Below are positions 1 through 9,409 of a DNA stretch of 64,000 bases, one piece after another. The position numbers and the translations under genes were made by a program. The notes under the pieces are model-generated. The model was given only the letters and a program-made list of their open reading frames with translations, ran no database searches and had not been told where the DNA came from. Position 1 is the first letter of the stretch. The number at the start of each line of letters is the position of its first letter. Source of the DNA: Lysobacter changpingensis (GTDB lineage: Bacteria; Pseudomonadota; Gammaproteobacteria; Xanthomonadales; Xanthomonadaceae). The stretch lies in the NCBI RefSeq assembly GCF_017308985.1, contig NZ_JADWPE010000001.1:248001-312000 (forward strand), written 5' to 3'.

Positions 1-3000
1 CCCGAAATGAAGCGACCGCCGCGGATCTCGCCGCGCGCTTCCAGGCGATGGTAGACGCGCACGAGTTCGCGCCACGGTGGCAGCCACTGCGCTTCGCGTT
101 CGAGCAGGCGCCAGCACACCACACCGTAGCGACGCAGCAGCGTGCGCGCGACGTGTTCGACGTCCTCCGGCGTGCGCGCCTGTTCCGCCGACGCGTTGCG
201 GCGGATCAGCGCCCAGCGGCCCGCATCCTCGATGCCGAACAACGCGGCACGACGACGACGGCCGTGGTTCGTGGCGCTCGGCCGCTTCGATGCGGGCACC
301 AGCAAGGCGCGCAGGCCGGCGTAGCTGTCGCAATGCACGCGTCCGCGCGCGACGAGTTCGGCAAGCGCGTCTTCGAGTTCGGTGCGCAGCAGATGCGCGC
401 CGCCGACGAGTTCGTCGAAGAACGACGCGCCGTTCTCGCCGAGGTAGTCGACGACCTTCTGCGCGCGCGACGACAGCGCTTCGTCGGCTGCGGGCGGCGG
501 CGCGAGTCGCGTCCACACGGCGGCATCGCGACGCGGCAGCAGCACGACAGGCGTGGCGCGCACGGGCGTGCTGCCCTTCGCGGCGCCCGTGTCGGCCGGG
601 CCCGCGCGCAGGCGCGTCCACAGCGTGCGGCCGGCGGTGCACAGGTCGTCGAGCCACGAGATCGAATAGTCGTTGACGCGCGTGGGCAGCAGTTCGCTTT
701 CCCATGCGGCGGCGGGCGCTTCGAAACCTTCCAGCTGCGCGAGCACGCCGGCGAGGGCTTCGGGCCCGTTCACGCGCGCGCTCGGCGCGACGCGCTGCCA
801 GTCGAACAGGAAGCGCATGAAATCGCGCGGCGCGACCGGTTCGATCTCACGGCGCAGCCGCTTGAGCGTGTAGCGGTGTATGCGCGCGAGCAGATGACGT
901 TCGCACCACTCGTCCACGCCGGCGCCCGGCGTGAAGCGACCCTGCATGACGTAGCCTTCGTTCTGCAGGCGCAGCAGCGCGAGGTCGACATCGCTGCGTG
1001 GCAGCGAAAGATCGTCCGCGATGACCGACGACGGTGTCGGCCCAAGACCTGTCAGGCGCGAGCGCAGCAGTTCGACCAGCGCGTCCTCGCGATCCCACGC
1101 TTGCGCGGCGTATTCGGCCGGCGCGTCGATCGGGGTTTGCATCGGCACGTCGGCGAAGATCGCCTGCAACTGCGGCAGGCGTTCGGCGGCGACCCACAGG
1201 CCGTTGCCGTCGCTGCCGCGCTGGCTTACGGGCTTGTCGGGCGCGGGCGGCATCAGCTTCGTCGCGCGATGCGCCTTGACCAGGCGCGACAGCCAGTCGG
1301 CCCAGCCGTTCTCGCGCACTTCGCGCTCGGTGACGACGCCCAGCCCCATCAGCGCCTCGTGCATTTCGTCGGCGTTGCGGACCTGCGGCCAGCATTCCTC
1401 GCGCACGGCGTCGATGGCGTCGGCGTCGAGGCGGCCGAGATCGTCCGCGCTTTGCGCATCGGTGTAGCGACGCGTCTGCACGGCCTGCGTGCGGCGCTCT
1501 TCCAGCGGCGCGTCGTCGAGGAACGCGTACGGACGCGCGTTGAGGATTTCCGCGGCGAATGGCGAAGGCGCGCTCAGGTCGCGTGCAACGACCTGCACCT
1601 CCCCCGCTTCCATCGCGCGCAGCACATCGAGCCAGCCGTCGATGTCCATCGCTTCGTGCAGGCAATCGTGCAGTGTCTGCGCGACCAGCGGATGGTCGGG
1701 CACCTCGCGCTCGCCGACGAGGTTTTCCGCGCACGCGACCTGGTCGGGGAAAACCGTCGCGAGCAGGTCCTCGGACTTCATGCGCTGCAATTGCGGCGGC
1801 ACCTTCTTGCCGCCGACGAAACGCGGCAACGCGAGCGCCGTGGTCGCGACCCAGCGCCAGCGTACGCCGAACAGTGGCGCGTCGAGCAGCGCCTGGATCA
1901 GCACGTGCTCGGCGGACGCCGAATGCAGGTAGCTGGCGACTTCGATCAGCGGGAAGCTGTGGCTGGTGGACAGCGAGAGGATGATCGCGTCCTCGGTCGC
2001 CGCCGCCTGCAGTTCGAAATTGAACTTGCGGCAGAAGCGCTTGCGCAGCGCCAGACCCCACGCGCGGTTGATGCGACTGCCGTAGGGCGTGTGGATGATG
2101 AGCTGCGTGCCACCGGATTCGTCGAAGAAGCGCTCGAGCACCAGCGTGTGCTGCGTCGGCATCGCGCCCAGCGTGGCGGCGGTGCTGCCGAGGTATTCGA
2201 TGATCTGGCGGGCGGCTTCGGGGGTTAGACGGATTTCTTCGGTGAGATGGCGGAAGGCGCCGGTGGATTCGATGTGGGTTCGCAGATCGTCGGACGCGGT
2301 TGCAAAAGCAGCATCGGCCGCATCGTTGCCCTGCTCGTCCCGGCCCTCACCCCAACCCCTCTCGCGGCGAGAGAGGGGCTCAACAGCGAGGCGCGCAGCC
2401 ACTTCCTCGCGCAGGCGCGACACGGCGACGGAAAGTTCATCGGTACGACCCGGCGCTTCGCCCAGCCAGAACGGAATGCTCGGCGGCTGGCCCTGCGCGT
2501 CTTCCACGCGGACCTTGCCGGGCTCCACGCGCAGGATGCGGTAGCTCGCGTTGCCCAGCTGGAAGATGTCGCCGGCCATGCTTTCGACCGCGAAATCCTC
2601 GTTCACCGTGCCGATGAACACCGACTCCGGCTCCATGACCACCGAGTAGTCGCCGGTGTCCGGGATGGTGCCGCCCGACATGAGCGCGGTGGTGCGCCCG
2701 CCCTTGCGGCCACGCACGACGCGGTTCACCGCATCGCGGTGCAGGTAGCCCGCGCGAATGCCGCGACGCGTGGTGAAGCCATCGGCGAGCATGCGCACGA
2801 TCGCGTTGAAATCCTCGCGCTCGAGCTGCGCGTACGGCCAGGCGCGACGCACCCAGTCGAACAGCGCGTCCTCGCTCCATTCCTGGCATGCCGCTTCGGC
2901 GACGATCTGCTGCGCGAGCACGTCCAGCGGCGCGTCGGGCATGATCAACGCGTCGAGTTCGCCACGACGCACGCCGTCGAGCAGCGCCGCGCATTCGACC

Positions 3001-4193
3001 AGTTCGTCGCGCGTCTGCGGGAAAAGACGGCCCTTCGGCGTGCCACCGACGTAGTGTCCGGAACGGCCCACGCGCTGCAGGAACGCGGCGATCGAGCGTG
3101 GCGAACCGAGCTGGCACACCAGGTCCACGTCGCCGATGTCGATGCCCAGCTCAAGCGACGCCGTCGCCACCAGCACGCGCAGTTCGCCGCGCTTGAGGCG
3201 TTGTTCGGCATCCAGGCGCAGTTCCTTCGACAGCGAGCCGTGATGCGCGGCCACCGCGTCCTTGCCGAGCTTTTCGCCCAGGTGATGCGCGGCGCGCTCG
3301 GCCATGCGGCGCGTGTTGACGAACACGAGCGTCGTGCGGTGCTGTTCGACCAGCTCGGCCACGCGCGTGTAGACCTGCTCCCACTGGTCCGACGACATCA
3401 CCGCGCTGAGCGGCGTGGGCGGCAGTTCGAGCGCGAGGTCGCGTTCGCGCGTGTAGCCGATGTCGACGATCTCGCAATCGGGCGTGCCGTCCGGCGCGAC
3501 GGCGGCCGAACCGACGAGGAAGCGCGCGACCTGCTCGATCGGCTTCTGCGTCGCCGACAGGCCGACGCGCGTGAGGCGGTGGCCGCACAGCGCTTCCAGG
3601 CGTTCCAGCGAGAGCGCGAGATGGCTGCCGCGCTTGCTCGCGGCGACGGCGTGGATTTCGTCGACGATCACCGAACGCACGGTGGACAGCATCGCGCGGC
3701 CGGATTCGGAACCCAGCAGCACGTACAGCGATTCGGGCGTGGTGACGAGGATGTGCGGCGGCTTGCGGCGGTTCGCGGCGCGCTCGGCCTGCGGCGTGTC
3801 GCCTGTGCGCACGGCGGTGCGGATCTCCACGTCCGGCAGGCCCATCGCGGCCAGTTCCTCGCGGATGCCGGCGAGCGGCGCCTCGAGGTTGATGCGGATG
3901 TCGTTCGACAGCGCCTTGAGCGGCGAGACGTAGACGACGAAGGTTTCGTCCGGCAGCCCGGCCGCTTCGTCGAACAGCGCGCCGTTGCCGGCGTGCGCCA
4001 GGCCCTGGCGGACCAGCGCGTCGATCGCCGTCATGAACGCGGTCAGCGTCTTGCCCGAGCCCGTCGGCGCGGCGACCAGCGTGTTGCGGCCGCTGCGGAT
4101 CGCCGGCCACGCCCGCACCTGCGCGGACGTGGGCGCGGGGAACGCCTTGGCGAACCAGGCGGCGACGGCGGGGTGGAAGGCGCTCAGGGGCAT
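1..4193 (-). CDS. lhr: Lhr-type ATP-dependent DEXH helicase (3' end beyond window)
   Basis: Superfamily 2 helicase of the large Lhr class, which translocates on single-stranded DNA and is linked to DNA repair. The frame is open from the ATG at 4193 to the window edge (about 1,397 residues with no stop), so the C-terminus is missing; E. coli Lhr is about 1,540 residues. Visible motifs: Walker A APTGSGKT at residues 42-49, DEIH at 178-181, SAT at 213-215, and motif [10 protein letters not shown] at 373-380. The long C-terminal part fits the Lhr winged-helix and C-terminal region. Residues about 605-618 ([14 protein letters not shown]) are encoded by an intergenic-type palindromic repeat inserted in frame, lying beyond the ATPase core. 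It is divergent from the sirtuin gene. Confidence 0.93.
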   Translation of the reverse strand, partial: MPLSAFHPAVAAWFAKAFPAPTSAQVRAWPAIRSGRNTLVAAPTGSGKTLTAFMTAIDALVRQGLAHAGNGALFDEAAGLPDETFVVYVSPLKALSNDIRINLEAPLAGIREELAAMGLPDVEIRTAVRTGDTPQAERAANRRKPPHILVTTPESLYVLLGSESGRAMLSTVRSVIVDEIHAVAASKRGSHLALSLERLEALCGHRLTRVGLSATQKPIEQVARFLVGSAAVAPDGTPDCEIVDIGYTRERDLALELPPTPLSAVMSSDQWEQVYTRVAELVEQHRTTLVFVNTRRMAERAAHHLGEKLGKDAVAAHHGSLSKELRLDAEQRLKRGELRVLVATASLELGIDIGDVDLVCQLGSPRSIAAFLQRVGRSGHYVGGTPKGRLFPQTRDELVECAALLDGVRRGELDALIMPDAPLDVLAQQIVAEAACQEWSEDALFDWVRRAWPYAQLEREDFNAIVRMLADGFTTRRGIRAGYLHRDAVNRVVRGRKGGRTTALMSGGTIPDTGDYSVVMEPESVFIGTVNEDFAVESMAGDIFQLGNASYRILRVEPGKVRVEDAQGQPPSIPFWLGEAPGRTDELSVAVSRLREEVAARLAVEPLSRRERGWGEGRDEQGNDAADAAFATASDDLRTHIESTGAFRHLTEEIRLTPEAARQIIEYLGSTAATLGAMPTQHTLVLERFFDESGGTQLIIHTPYGSRINRAWGLALRKRFCRKFNFELQAAATEDAIILSLSTSHSFPLIEVASYLHSASAEHVLIQALLDAPLFGVRWRWVATTALALPRFVGGKKVPPQLQRMKSEDLLATVFPDQVACAENLVGEREVPDHPLVAQTLHDCLHEAMDIDGWLDVLRAMEAGEVQVVARDLSAPSPFAAEILNARPYAFLDDAPLEERRTQAVQTRRYTDAQSADDLGRLDADAIDAVREECWPQVRNADEMHEALMGLGVVTEREVRENGWADWLSRLVKAHRATKLMPPAPDKPVSQRGSDGNGLWVAAERLPQLQAIFADVPMQTPIDAPAEYAAQAWDREDALVELLRSRLTGLGPTPSSVIADDLSLPRSDVDLALLRLQNEGYVMQGRFTPGAGVDEWCERHLLARIHRYTLKRLRREIEPVAPRDFMRFLFDWQRVAPSARVNGPEALAGVLAQLEGFEAPAAAWESELLPTRVNDYSISWLDDLCTAGRTLWTRLRAGPADTGAAKGSTPVRATPVVLLPRRDAAVWTRLAPPPAADEALSSRAQKVVDYLGENGASFFDELVGGAHLLRTELEDALAELVARGRVHCDSYAGLRALLVPASKRPSATNHGRRRRAALFGIEDAGRWALIRRNASAEQARTPEDVEHVARTLLRRYGVVCWRLLEREAQWLPPWRELVRVYHRLEARGEIRGGRFIS
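2344..2381. repeat. Palindromic repeat unit inserted in frame inside lhr
   Basis: An asymmetric tail (CCCTCACCCCAA) is followed by a stem-loop with arms CCCCTCTC and GAGAGGGG. Versions of the same unit occur between genes at 13005-13039, 34941-34975 and 63913-63947. Here it is translated on the minus strand without a stop as [13 protein letters not shown]. Confidence 0.85.
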
Positions 4194-4321
4194 CGGGCGA
4201 TGGTGCGGGAGGGCTGTCTCAGGTTGTGAGACGACGATGGATCAGGAGCCGAGCCGGGCCGTTCAGGTCGGATCGCGCCGTGCGGCCTTGGAGCGGCTCC
4301 CCTCGCCCATAAGATGGAGGC

Positions 4322-5161
4322 ATGTCCGCCCTGCCCAACCCCATTGCCGAGTCCGCCGGCGTCCTGCGCGACTGGCTCGCCCCGTTCCGGCGCGTGTTCG
4401 TGCTCACCGGCGCCGGATGCAGCACGAACTCCGGCATCCCCGATTACCGCGACGCGGACGGCCAGTGGAAGCGCACGCCGCCCGTGACCTACCAGGCGTT
4501 CACCGGCGATCCGCGCGTGAACGCCCGCTACTGGGCGCGCAGCTTCATCGGCTGGCCGCGCATCGACGAGGCGCGGCCGAACGGCGTGCATCACGCATTG
4601 GCGCACTGGGAATCGCGCGATGGGGTGTCGATGCTGCTGACGCAGAACGTCGACGGGCTGCATCAGCGCGCCGGTAGTCGCCATGTCGTCGACCTGCACG
4701 GTCGGCTCGACGGCGTCGTCTGCCTGCAATGCCGGACCGAATCGGCGCGAGCGGAACTTCAATCGCGCCTGGCGGCGGCCAATCCCGGGTGGACGCACCT
4801 GGACGCCGGCACCGCGCCGGACGGCGATGCGGATCTCGACGGTCACGATTTCACCCGCTTCACCGTGCCGGCCTGCGAGCGCTGCGGCGGCATGCTCAAG
4901 CCCGACGTGGTGTTCTTCGGCGAGAACGTCCCGCGCGATCGTGCGGTGCGCGCCAGCGATGCGCTGAAGGCATCCGACGCGATGCTCGTCGTGGGCTCGT
5001 CGCTGATGGTGTATTCGGGATTCCGTTTCGCGCGCATGGCGCACGAGGCGGGCATTCCGCTGGCGATCCTCAATCGCGGGCGCACGCGCGCGGACGAGCT
5101 GGCGGCGTTGAAGATCGAGGAGGAAGCGGGGGCGGTGCTTTCGGCGGCGTTGTCGGGATGA
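4322..5161 (+). CDS. Sirtuin (Sir2-family) NAD-dependent protein deacylase
   Basis: 279 residues. Sirtuins use NAD+ to remove acyl groups from lysines, releasing nicotinamide and O-acyl-ADP-ribose. The Rossmann entry motif [14 protein letters not shown] lies at residues 30-43, QNVD at 108-111, the catalytic His of DLHG at 126, and the zinc cysteines at 134, 137, 185 and 188. The sequence resembles the class II (SIRT4-like) group, but substrate preference cannot be read from it. A GGAGG lies only one base before the ATG, an unusually short spacing. It is transcribed divergently from lhr, with about 130 bp shared upstream. Confidence 0.92.
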   Translation: MSALPNPIAESAGVLRDWLAPFRRVFVLTGAGCSTNSGIPDYRDADGQWKRTPPVTYQAFTGDPRVNARYWARSFIGWPRIDEARPNGVHHALAHWESRDGVSMLLTQNVDGLHQRAGSRHVVDLHGRLDGVVCLQCRTESARAELQSRLAAANPGWTHLDAGTAPDGDADLDGHDFTRFTVPACERCGGMLKPDVVFFGENVPRDRAVRASDALKASDAMLVVGSSLMVYSGFRFARMAHEAGIPLAILNRGRTRADELAALKIEEEAGAVLSAALSG

Positions 5162-5190
5162 GCCCGGATGAGCCGATGCACCCGACCGCT

Positions 5191-5273
5191 TGTGTGCCCG
5201 GGGAAGCGAAGCGCACCGGGGTTGACGAGGTGACAGCTCCCCGGGTGCGGCTTCGCCTTACCCGGGCTACAAA
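5191..5273. repeat. Pair of inverted GTAG-type REP elements
   Basis: The right element on the minus strand reads GTAGCCCGGG, then a GCGAAG-containing loop, then CACCCGGG. The left element is a degraded copy (GTGTGCCCGGGG...GCACCGGGG) in the opposite orientation. The same unit occurs at 50243, 50461 and 52220. A GTAG head plus GC-rich stem is the hallmark of REPs mobilised by RAYT transposases; no RAYT gene is in this window. Confidence 0.75.
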
Positions 5274-5301
5274 GACGCGGGTGATGCATCGGGCCGCTGG
5301 C

Positions 5302-5323
5302 CCCCGCCTTCGCGGGGATGACG
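5302..5323. repeat. Single arm of the ATGACG-tailed hairpin repeat
   Basis: A CCCCGC-CTTC-GCGGGG hairpin followed by ATGACG. The same design occurs as inverted pairs at 48273-48363 and 54772-54878, with stem bases changed on both sides. Confidence 0.7.
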
Positions 5324-5331
5324 CGAAACAG

Positions 5332-5355
5332 AAAAGGCGCCTTTCGGCGCCTTTT
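5332..5355 (-). terminator. Rho-independent terminator of the APC permease gene
   Basis: A perfect hairpin AAAAGGCGCC / GGCGCCTTTT with a 4-nt loop, giving a T-run on the minus strand 22 bp beyond the permease stop codon. Confidence 0.85.
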
Positions 5356-5377
5356 CTTCATCCACTCACCGGAACCC

Positions 5378-6817
5378 TCAGGCCTCCTGTCCCCTGGCCA
5401 GCAGGCTCGCGCGACGGCTGTAGAGCACATAGACGATCACGCCGACGACGTTCCACACCAGGAACCACTTCTGCGTGGTGTGCGGCAGGCTCCAGAACAG
5501 GTACAGGCAGCCGAAGATCGCCAGCGGGCCGACCACCCACGCCAGCGGCGTGCGGAACACGCGCGGGCGGTTCGGATCGCGCTTGCGCAGCACCAGCATG
5601 CACACGGCCACCGCGATGAACGCCACCAGCGTGCCGGCGTTGGCCAGCGCGGCGATCTCGTCCAGTCGCGCCACGCCCGCCAGCGCGGCGACCAGCACCG
5701 CGGTGAACAGCGTGATCGCCACCGGCGTGCCCGTGCGCGGGTTCACCTTCGACAGGCCGCGCGGCAGCAGGCCGTCGCGCGACATCACGAAGAAGATGCG
5801 GCTCTGCCCGTAGAAGAACGCCAGCAGCACCGTCGGCAGCGCGATCACCGCGACGATGCCGATCACCAACGCCGCCGTGCCGTGGCCGAGTTCGCGCATG
5901 ATCAGCGCCAGCGGTTCGGCGCTCTTGCCGAACACGGTGAAGCTCATCGCGCCCACCGCCGCCAGGGCGACCAGCACGTAGATCAGCGTGCAGCCGATCA
6001 TCGAACCGACGATGCCGATCGACAGGTCGCGGCCGGGGTTCTTGGTTTCCTCGGCCGCGGTGGAGATCGCATCGAAGCCGTAGAAGGCGAAGAAGATGAT
6101 CGCCGCCGCGGCCATCACGCCGCGCTCGACGCCTTGCGCATCGATCGACTTCGGGAAGCCGTACGGCATGAACGGCGTCAGGTTCGCCATGTCGAACGCC
6201 GGCAGCGCCACCGCGATGAACACCGCCAGCGCGATCAGCTTGAACACCACCAGGATCGCGTTGAGCGTGGCGCTCTCGCGGGTGCCGGCGATCAGCATGC
6301 CGGCGACGAGGAAGGTGATGACGATCGCCGGCAGGTTCACCACGCCGCCCGCATGCGGGCCGGCCGCGAGCGCGGCGGGCAATGTCACGTTCCATCCGGT
6401 CTGCGCCTGCACCCATTCGAGGAATCCGACGAAATAGCCGGACCACCCCACCGCCACGGTGCTGACCACCAGCGAGTATTCCAGGATCAGGCTCCAGCCC
6501 ACGACCCACGCGATGGCCTCGCCCAGTACCGTGTAGCTGTAGGTGTAGGCGCTGCCGGCGGCCGGCATCATCGTGGACATCTCGGCATACGCGAGCGCCG
6601 CGCAGGCGCAGACCACGCCGGCGACGATGAAGGACAGCAGCACCGCCGGGCCGGCCTTGTCCGCGCCCACGCCGATCAGCGTGTAGATGCCGGTGCCGAC
6701 GATGGCGCCGATGCCCAGCGCGACCAGGTGCGGCCAGCCCAGGGTGGGCACCAGCCGCCGTCCTTCCTCGTGGACGGTGAGCCTGTCGATGTCCTTGCGC
6801 CGGAGCCAAGACTGCAT
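5378..6817 (-). CDS. APC-superfamily amino acid permease
   Basis: 479 residues from the ATG at 6817, chosen because GAGG lies about 6 nt upstream; in-frame starts farther upstream (to 6994) add sequence with no family match. Motifs such as [15 protein letters not shown] near the N-terminus and the following run of about 12-13 hydrophobic helices place it in the amino acid-polyamine-organocation family, in the cationic amino acid transporter-like group common in proteobacteria. It should import amino acids across the inner membrane by ion-coupled transport; the substrate cannot be assigned. A clear terminator follows. It is likely a single-gene unit. Confidence 0.9.
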   Translation of the reverse strand: MQSWLRRKDIDRLTVHEEGRRLVPTLGWPHLVALGIGAIVGTGIYTLIGVGADKAGPAVLLSFIVAGVVCACAALAYAEMSTMMPAAGSAYTYSYTVLGEAIAWVVGWSLILEYSLVVSTVAVGWSGYFVGFLEWVQAQTGWNVTLPAALAAGPHAGGVVNLPAIVITFLVAGMLIAGTRESATLNAILVVFKLIALAVFIAVALPAFDMANLTPFMPYGFPKSIDAQGVERGVMAAAAIIFFAFYGFDAISTAAEETKNPGRDLSIGIVGSMIGCTLIYVLVALAAVGAMSFTVFGKSAEPLALIMRELGHGTAALVIGIVAVIALPTVLLAFFYGQSRIFFVMSRDGLLPRGLSKVNPRTGTPVAITLFTAVLVAALAGVARLDEIAALANAGTLVAFIAVAVCMLVLRKRDPNRPRVFRTPLAWVVGPLAIFGCLYLFWSLPHTTQKWFLVWNVVGVIVYVLYSRRASLLARGQEA

Positions 6818-6906
6818 GGAGTACCTCGATGTGGAGCGACGGATGAGCGGCACATAGTGCGGGATCGCGTCGCCGGATGCGATGTGCAGTGCAGCTTGCG
6901 CGACAG

Positions 6907-6935
6907 GCGCCCGATGTTGCACGGCCATCGGGCGC
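6907..6935. repeat. Intergenic inverted repeat with 9-bp arms
   Basis: GCGCCCGAT and ATCGGGCGC separated by 11 nt, between the methyltransferase stop codon and the permease start. There is no T-run on either side, so it is a weak terminator candidate and could instead be an operator or structured leader for the permease gene. Confidence 0.5.
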
Positions 6936-7027
6936 GAAGCGCATCGCCCGGCGGGTCGCCGGCCGCGCACGGGCGACGCCCCGACCTGGAGCACGCGGGA
7001 AGCCGCCCGACGACACGTCCCCTGCCC

Positions 7028-7996
7028 TCATGGATCCGCCAACCTGGCCTGGACCTCGGGCGCGAGCGAAGCGCGGGGCCCACTGCGTTCGAGCATCGGC
7101 CGCTGGAACACCGTCACGTACCGGAACGCCCAGTCGGGATGCGAGGCGTCGAACGGTTCCATCGACCAGCGCGTCCACGGCCAGTCCTGCTTCGAGGGAT
7201 CGGCCTCGTGGATGTGCCGCGCGTCCTCGGTGATGGGCAGCAGGCCGAGGTCCCGGACCACCCGCGCGCGCAGGTCGAGATCCACCCCGTCGACCACGAG
7301 GTACCCGCCCGGCTCCACCATCGACGCCACGTTGCGCAGGCAGGCTTCCGCCATCTCCGGTTCCATGGGCCCGAGGAAGTTGCATGCCAGCACGACGTCC
7401 TGCAGCCCGTGCGATTCGACCAGGCCCGGGTCCGTCGCGTCGCCCACGTGCCACGTCGTCCCACGGCGGATGTAGTCCCGCACCCGCCAGGCGCCGTCCG
7501 GGCAAAGTTCGAACATCTCCTCCACGGCCTGTGCGGACGTCGACAGCACCCGCGCGCCGTCGACCCACAGCGTGCCACCGGTCGATGACGGCGCCTCCAG
7601 TCGATAGCTGGCCTGGCGGGCCACGGCGATCGCCTCCGGGACCACGTCGACGCCTCTCGCATCGATCGCGAGGTCGGGCTTGAGGCGGCGAAGCAACCAC
7701 ATCAGCGAATAGAGTTCGGCGCCGACACTGCAGCCCACCGACATCACGCGCACCGGCGTTCGCCCTTGCGCGGTGAGGATCAGATCCGCGACGAGCGCCA
7801 ACTGCGGCGGATTTCGCAGGAACCACGTGTAGTGCGACTGGCAACGGTCGGTGTGCCTGACGTAGCGGTCGTAGATCGCCATGCCGAGCCGTCGCATCGG
7901 CCTTGTCGCACGCAGGGTCGTCGGGATGCGCCGCCAGATCGTGCGCACGAGCGGCAGCAGCGGGGCCGCAAGCGGCCCTTTCGAATGCATTTCCAT
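7028..7996 (-). CDS. CheR-like SAM-dependent methyltransferase
   Basis: 322 residues. The SAM-binding loop SVGCSVGAELYSL (about residues 86-98) closely matches the GCSTGEEPYSL-type loop of CheR protein-glutamate methyltransferases, and is followed by a Rossmann-type core including DVVLACNFLGPM. The N-terminal Arg-rich helix resembles the CheR substrate-side region. There are no chemoreceptor, CheB or CheA genes nearby, so a role in chemotaxis is not supported by context. It lies 163 bp downstream of the His-rich protein gene on the same strand. The target is unknown. Confidence 0.75.
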   Translation of the reverse strand: MEMHSKGPLAAPLLPLVRTIWRRIPTTLRATRPMRRLGMAIYDRYVRHTDRCQSHYTWFLRNPPQLALVADLILTAQGRTPVRVMSVGCSVGAELYSLMWLLRRLKPDLAIDARGVDVVPEAIAVARQASYRLEAPSSTGGTLWVDGARVLSTSAQAVEEMFELCPDGAWRVRDYIRRGTTWHVGDATDPGLVESHGLQDVVLACNFLGPMEPEMAEACLRNVASMVEPGGYLVVDGVDLDLRARVVRDLGLLPITEDARHIHEADPSKQDWPWTRWSMEPFDASHPDWAFRYVTVFQRPMLERSGPRASLAPEVQARLADP

Positions 7997-8159
7997 GGGG
8001 CGTCCTCATCCAACAGGGATGGGCCACCGATCCGGTGCGCGGCGCAATGCATCCCGTGGGCGCGGAGGATCCGCACCCGCGCGAAGCCGGGGGGAACGAC
8101 GCCCGATGTCGACGCCGGACGCTGATGCGCACGACCGATGGCGCGCAGGGGAAGACGCG

Positions 8160-8552
8160 TCAGGCGATGGGAGGCCGCAGCTGCACCGTGTATCGACCGC
8201 GGATCGCCGGAAGCTCCGGCACGGGGAAATCGGGTTTGCCGGCAACGGTCGTGGCGCAGATCCGCATGGAAGGCGGCACGACGGCGGCCGAGGTCACGGC
8301 GTGGTGGTGCATCAGGCTGTGCGAGCCCGTGACGTGCCCGGGATCGTGATGGGGCTTGTGGTCGTGCGAGTGCGGGTGCGTGTGCCCATCCGCGTGCGCG
8401 TGATCCGCCGCCTCCCTGGCGGCGATGGCGTGTTCGAGTTCATGGAGCTGTCCCGCCGCGACGAGGACGGGCTGGATCGCAAGACCCGCCAGCAGCAATG
8501 CCACCAGGCCGGTTCGGATGATGCGGGTCAGTTGTCGGGCACGTGGGAGCAT
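8160..8552 (-). CDS. Small His-rich exported or membrane protein, probably metal-related
   Basis: 130 residues from the ATG at 8552. A hydrophobic N-terminal stretch (about residues 13-33) looks like a signal peptide or anchor. The middle is very rich in His and Asp (HAHADGHTHPHSHDHKPHHDP, cut by other residues), and the C-terminus ends in an Ile/Val/Pro-rich tail. Small His-rich proteins of this layout occur beside copper or zinc/cobalt resistance genes (CopL- and CzcI-like), and a CopZ-like gene is divergent 222 bp away. I do not recognise a defined family. In-frame extension to 9008 would run antisense through the CopZ-like gene and is not credible. Confidence 0.6.
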   Translation of the reverse strand: MLPRARQLTRIIRTGLVALLLAGLAIQPVLVAAGQLHELEHAIAAREAADHAHADGHTHPHSHDHKPHHDPGHVTGSHSLMHHHAVTSAAVVPPSMRICATTVAGKPDFPVPELPAIRGRYTVQLRPPIA

Positions 8553-8703
8553 GGCCGTCGGTTGCCTGGCGCACGGTTTCGAACGCGTCGTGCGTCGTGG
8601 TCCGGCCAAACGACATCGAATCCGATGCCGGTTAACGACTCTCCGACAGAAACCGTCGAAAGCGCCGCGCGTTTCCATCGAATTCCGGTTCGCGGCACAG
8701 CAT

Positions 8704-8734
8704 TTGACCTTCCCACAATGGCAAGCATGACGAT
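8704..8734 (+). promoter_or_regulatory. CueR/MerR-type promoter of the CopZ-like gene
   Basis: A TTGACC -35 box at 8704-8709 overlaps the left half of a dyad, ACCTTCC-N7-GCAAGCA; the CueR consensus is ACCTTCC-N7-GGAAGGT. A weak -10 (GACGAT) sits 19 bp downstream of the -35, the long spacing typical of promoters that MerR-family activators untwist. The ATG codons at 8718 and 8727 fall inside this element, arguing for the start at 8775. Confidence 0.6.
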
Positions 8735-8740
8735 CCGATC

Positions 8741-8759
8741 TGCCGGCGATCGGCCGGCA
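8741..8759 (+). repeat. Perfect inverted repeat in the CopZ leader
   Basis: TGCCGGC-GATCG-GCCGGCA lies between the predicted promoter and the start codon at 8775. It would form a stable leader hairpin ending 15 nt before the ATG. Confidence 0.55.
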
Positions 8760-8774
8760 ATCCGGGATTCCGAA

Positions 8775-9014
8775 ATGAAACTGTTCGTCGAAGGCATGAC
8801 CTGCGGCCACTGCGTGGGCACGATCACCGCCGCGCTTCGCAGGCTCGATGCGGATGCGCGGATCGATGTCGATCTGGCGAATGCCGAAGTGCACGTGGAG
8901 AGCGATCACGTCTCCGCGGAAGCCGCGATCGATGCGATCCAGCGGGAAGGTTATATCGCCGCCGCGAAGGCGCCTGATTCGGCGCGCCGCTGCTGCGGCA
9001 CGTGCCACGGCTGA
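8775..9014 (+). CDS. CopZ-like heavy-metal-associated (HMA) metallochaperone
   Basis: 79 residues with a single HMA ferredoxin-like fold. The metal site is GMTCGHC at residues 7-13 (Cys10, Cys13). Such proteins bind Cu(I) and hand it to P-type ATPases or sensors. A second cluster near the C-terminus (RRCCGTCHG) adds three further cysteines not usual in short CopZ proteins. The start at 8775 is preferred because upstream in-frame ATGs lie within the predicted promoter. No copper ATPase gene or MerR regulator is in the window. Confidence 0.85.
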   Translation: MKLFVEGMTCGHCVGTITAALRRLDADARIDVDLANAEVHVESDHVSAEAAIDAIQREGYIAAAKAPDSARRCCGTCHG

Positions 9015-9409
9015 AGGGAGCGCACGTGGAGAGCGGATGAATCCGCGTCACGGCGAACGCCTCCGGTGGGCGCACATTCAGAGATGTCGAAAGCCGGAGC
9101 GCGACGGAACGCGCCCGAAGACCCGGATCATTAACGGACGCGGCTTCCTCGACACAGCCTGCACGACGGGCGCGCAACCGTATGCGGGCTGCGGACAGAC
9201 CGGACGATCAGGCGCCTGCGGGACTGCCGTCCGGCCCAGGGGTTCGGTACACGAGGGACGTCCGCATGTCATCGCCACGGCGGCGAGCACGCATACGGAG
9301 ACCGCATGATCCAAACGCCCATTTCGGCTGCTTCGGCAGGATCGTGCCGGCTGGCGCTGCCCGATGAGGGAATCGCGCTTCCGGCGCATCGCAGGTACGG
9401 GAAGTCGCG
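9015..9409. other. Intergenic stretch, no gene recognised
   Basis: About 395 bp between the CopZ-like gene and the acyltransferase gene. Short open frames exist on both strands, but none has recognisable sequence, a convincing ribosome site or family resemblance. Confidence 0.4.

Noticed and set aside
48-4229. Two long plus-strand frames (726 and 660 residues) over the lhr region
   Set aside because: They oppose a continuous minus-strand helicase frame carrying all SF2 motifs.
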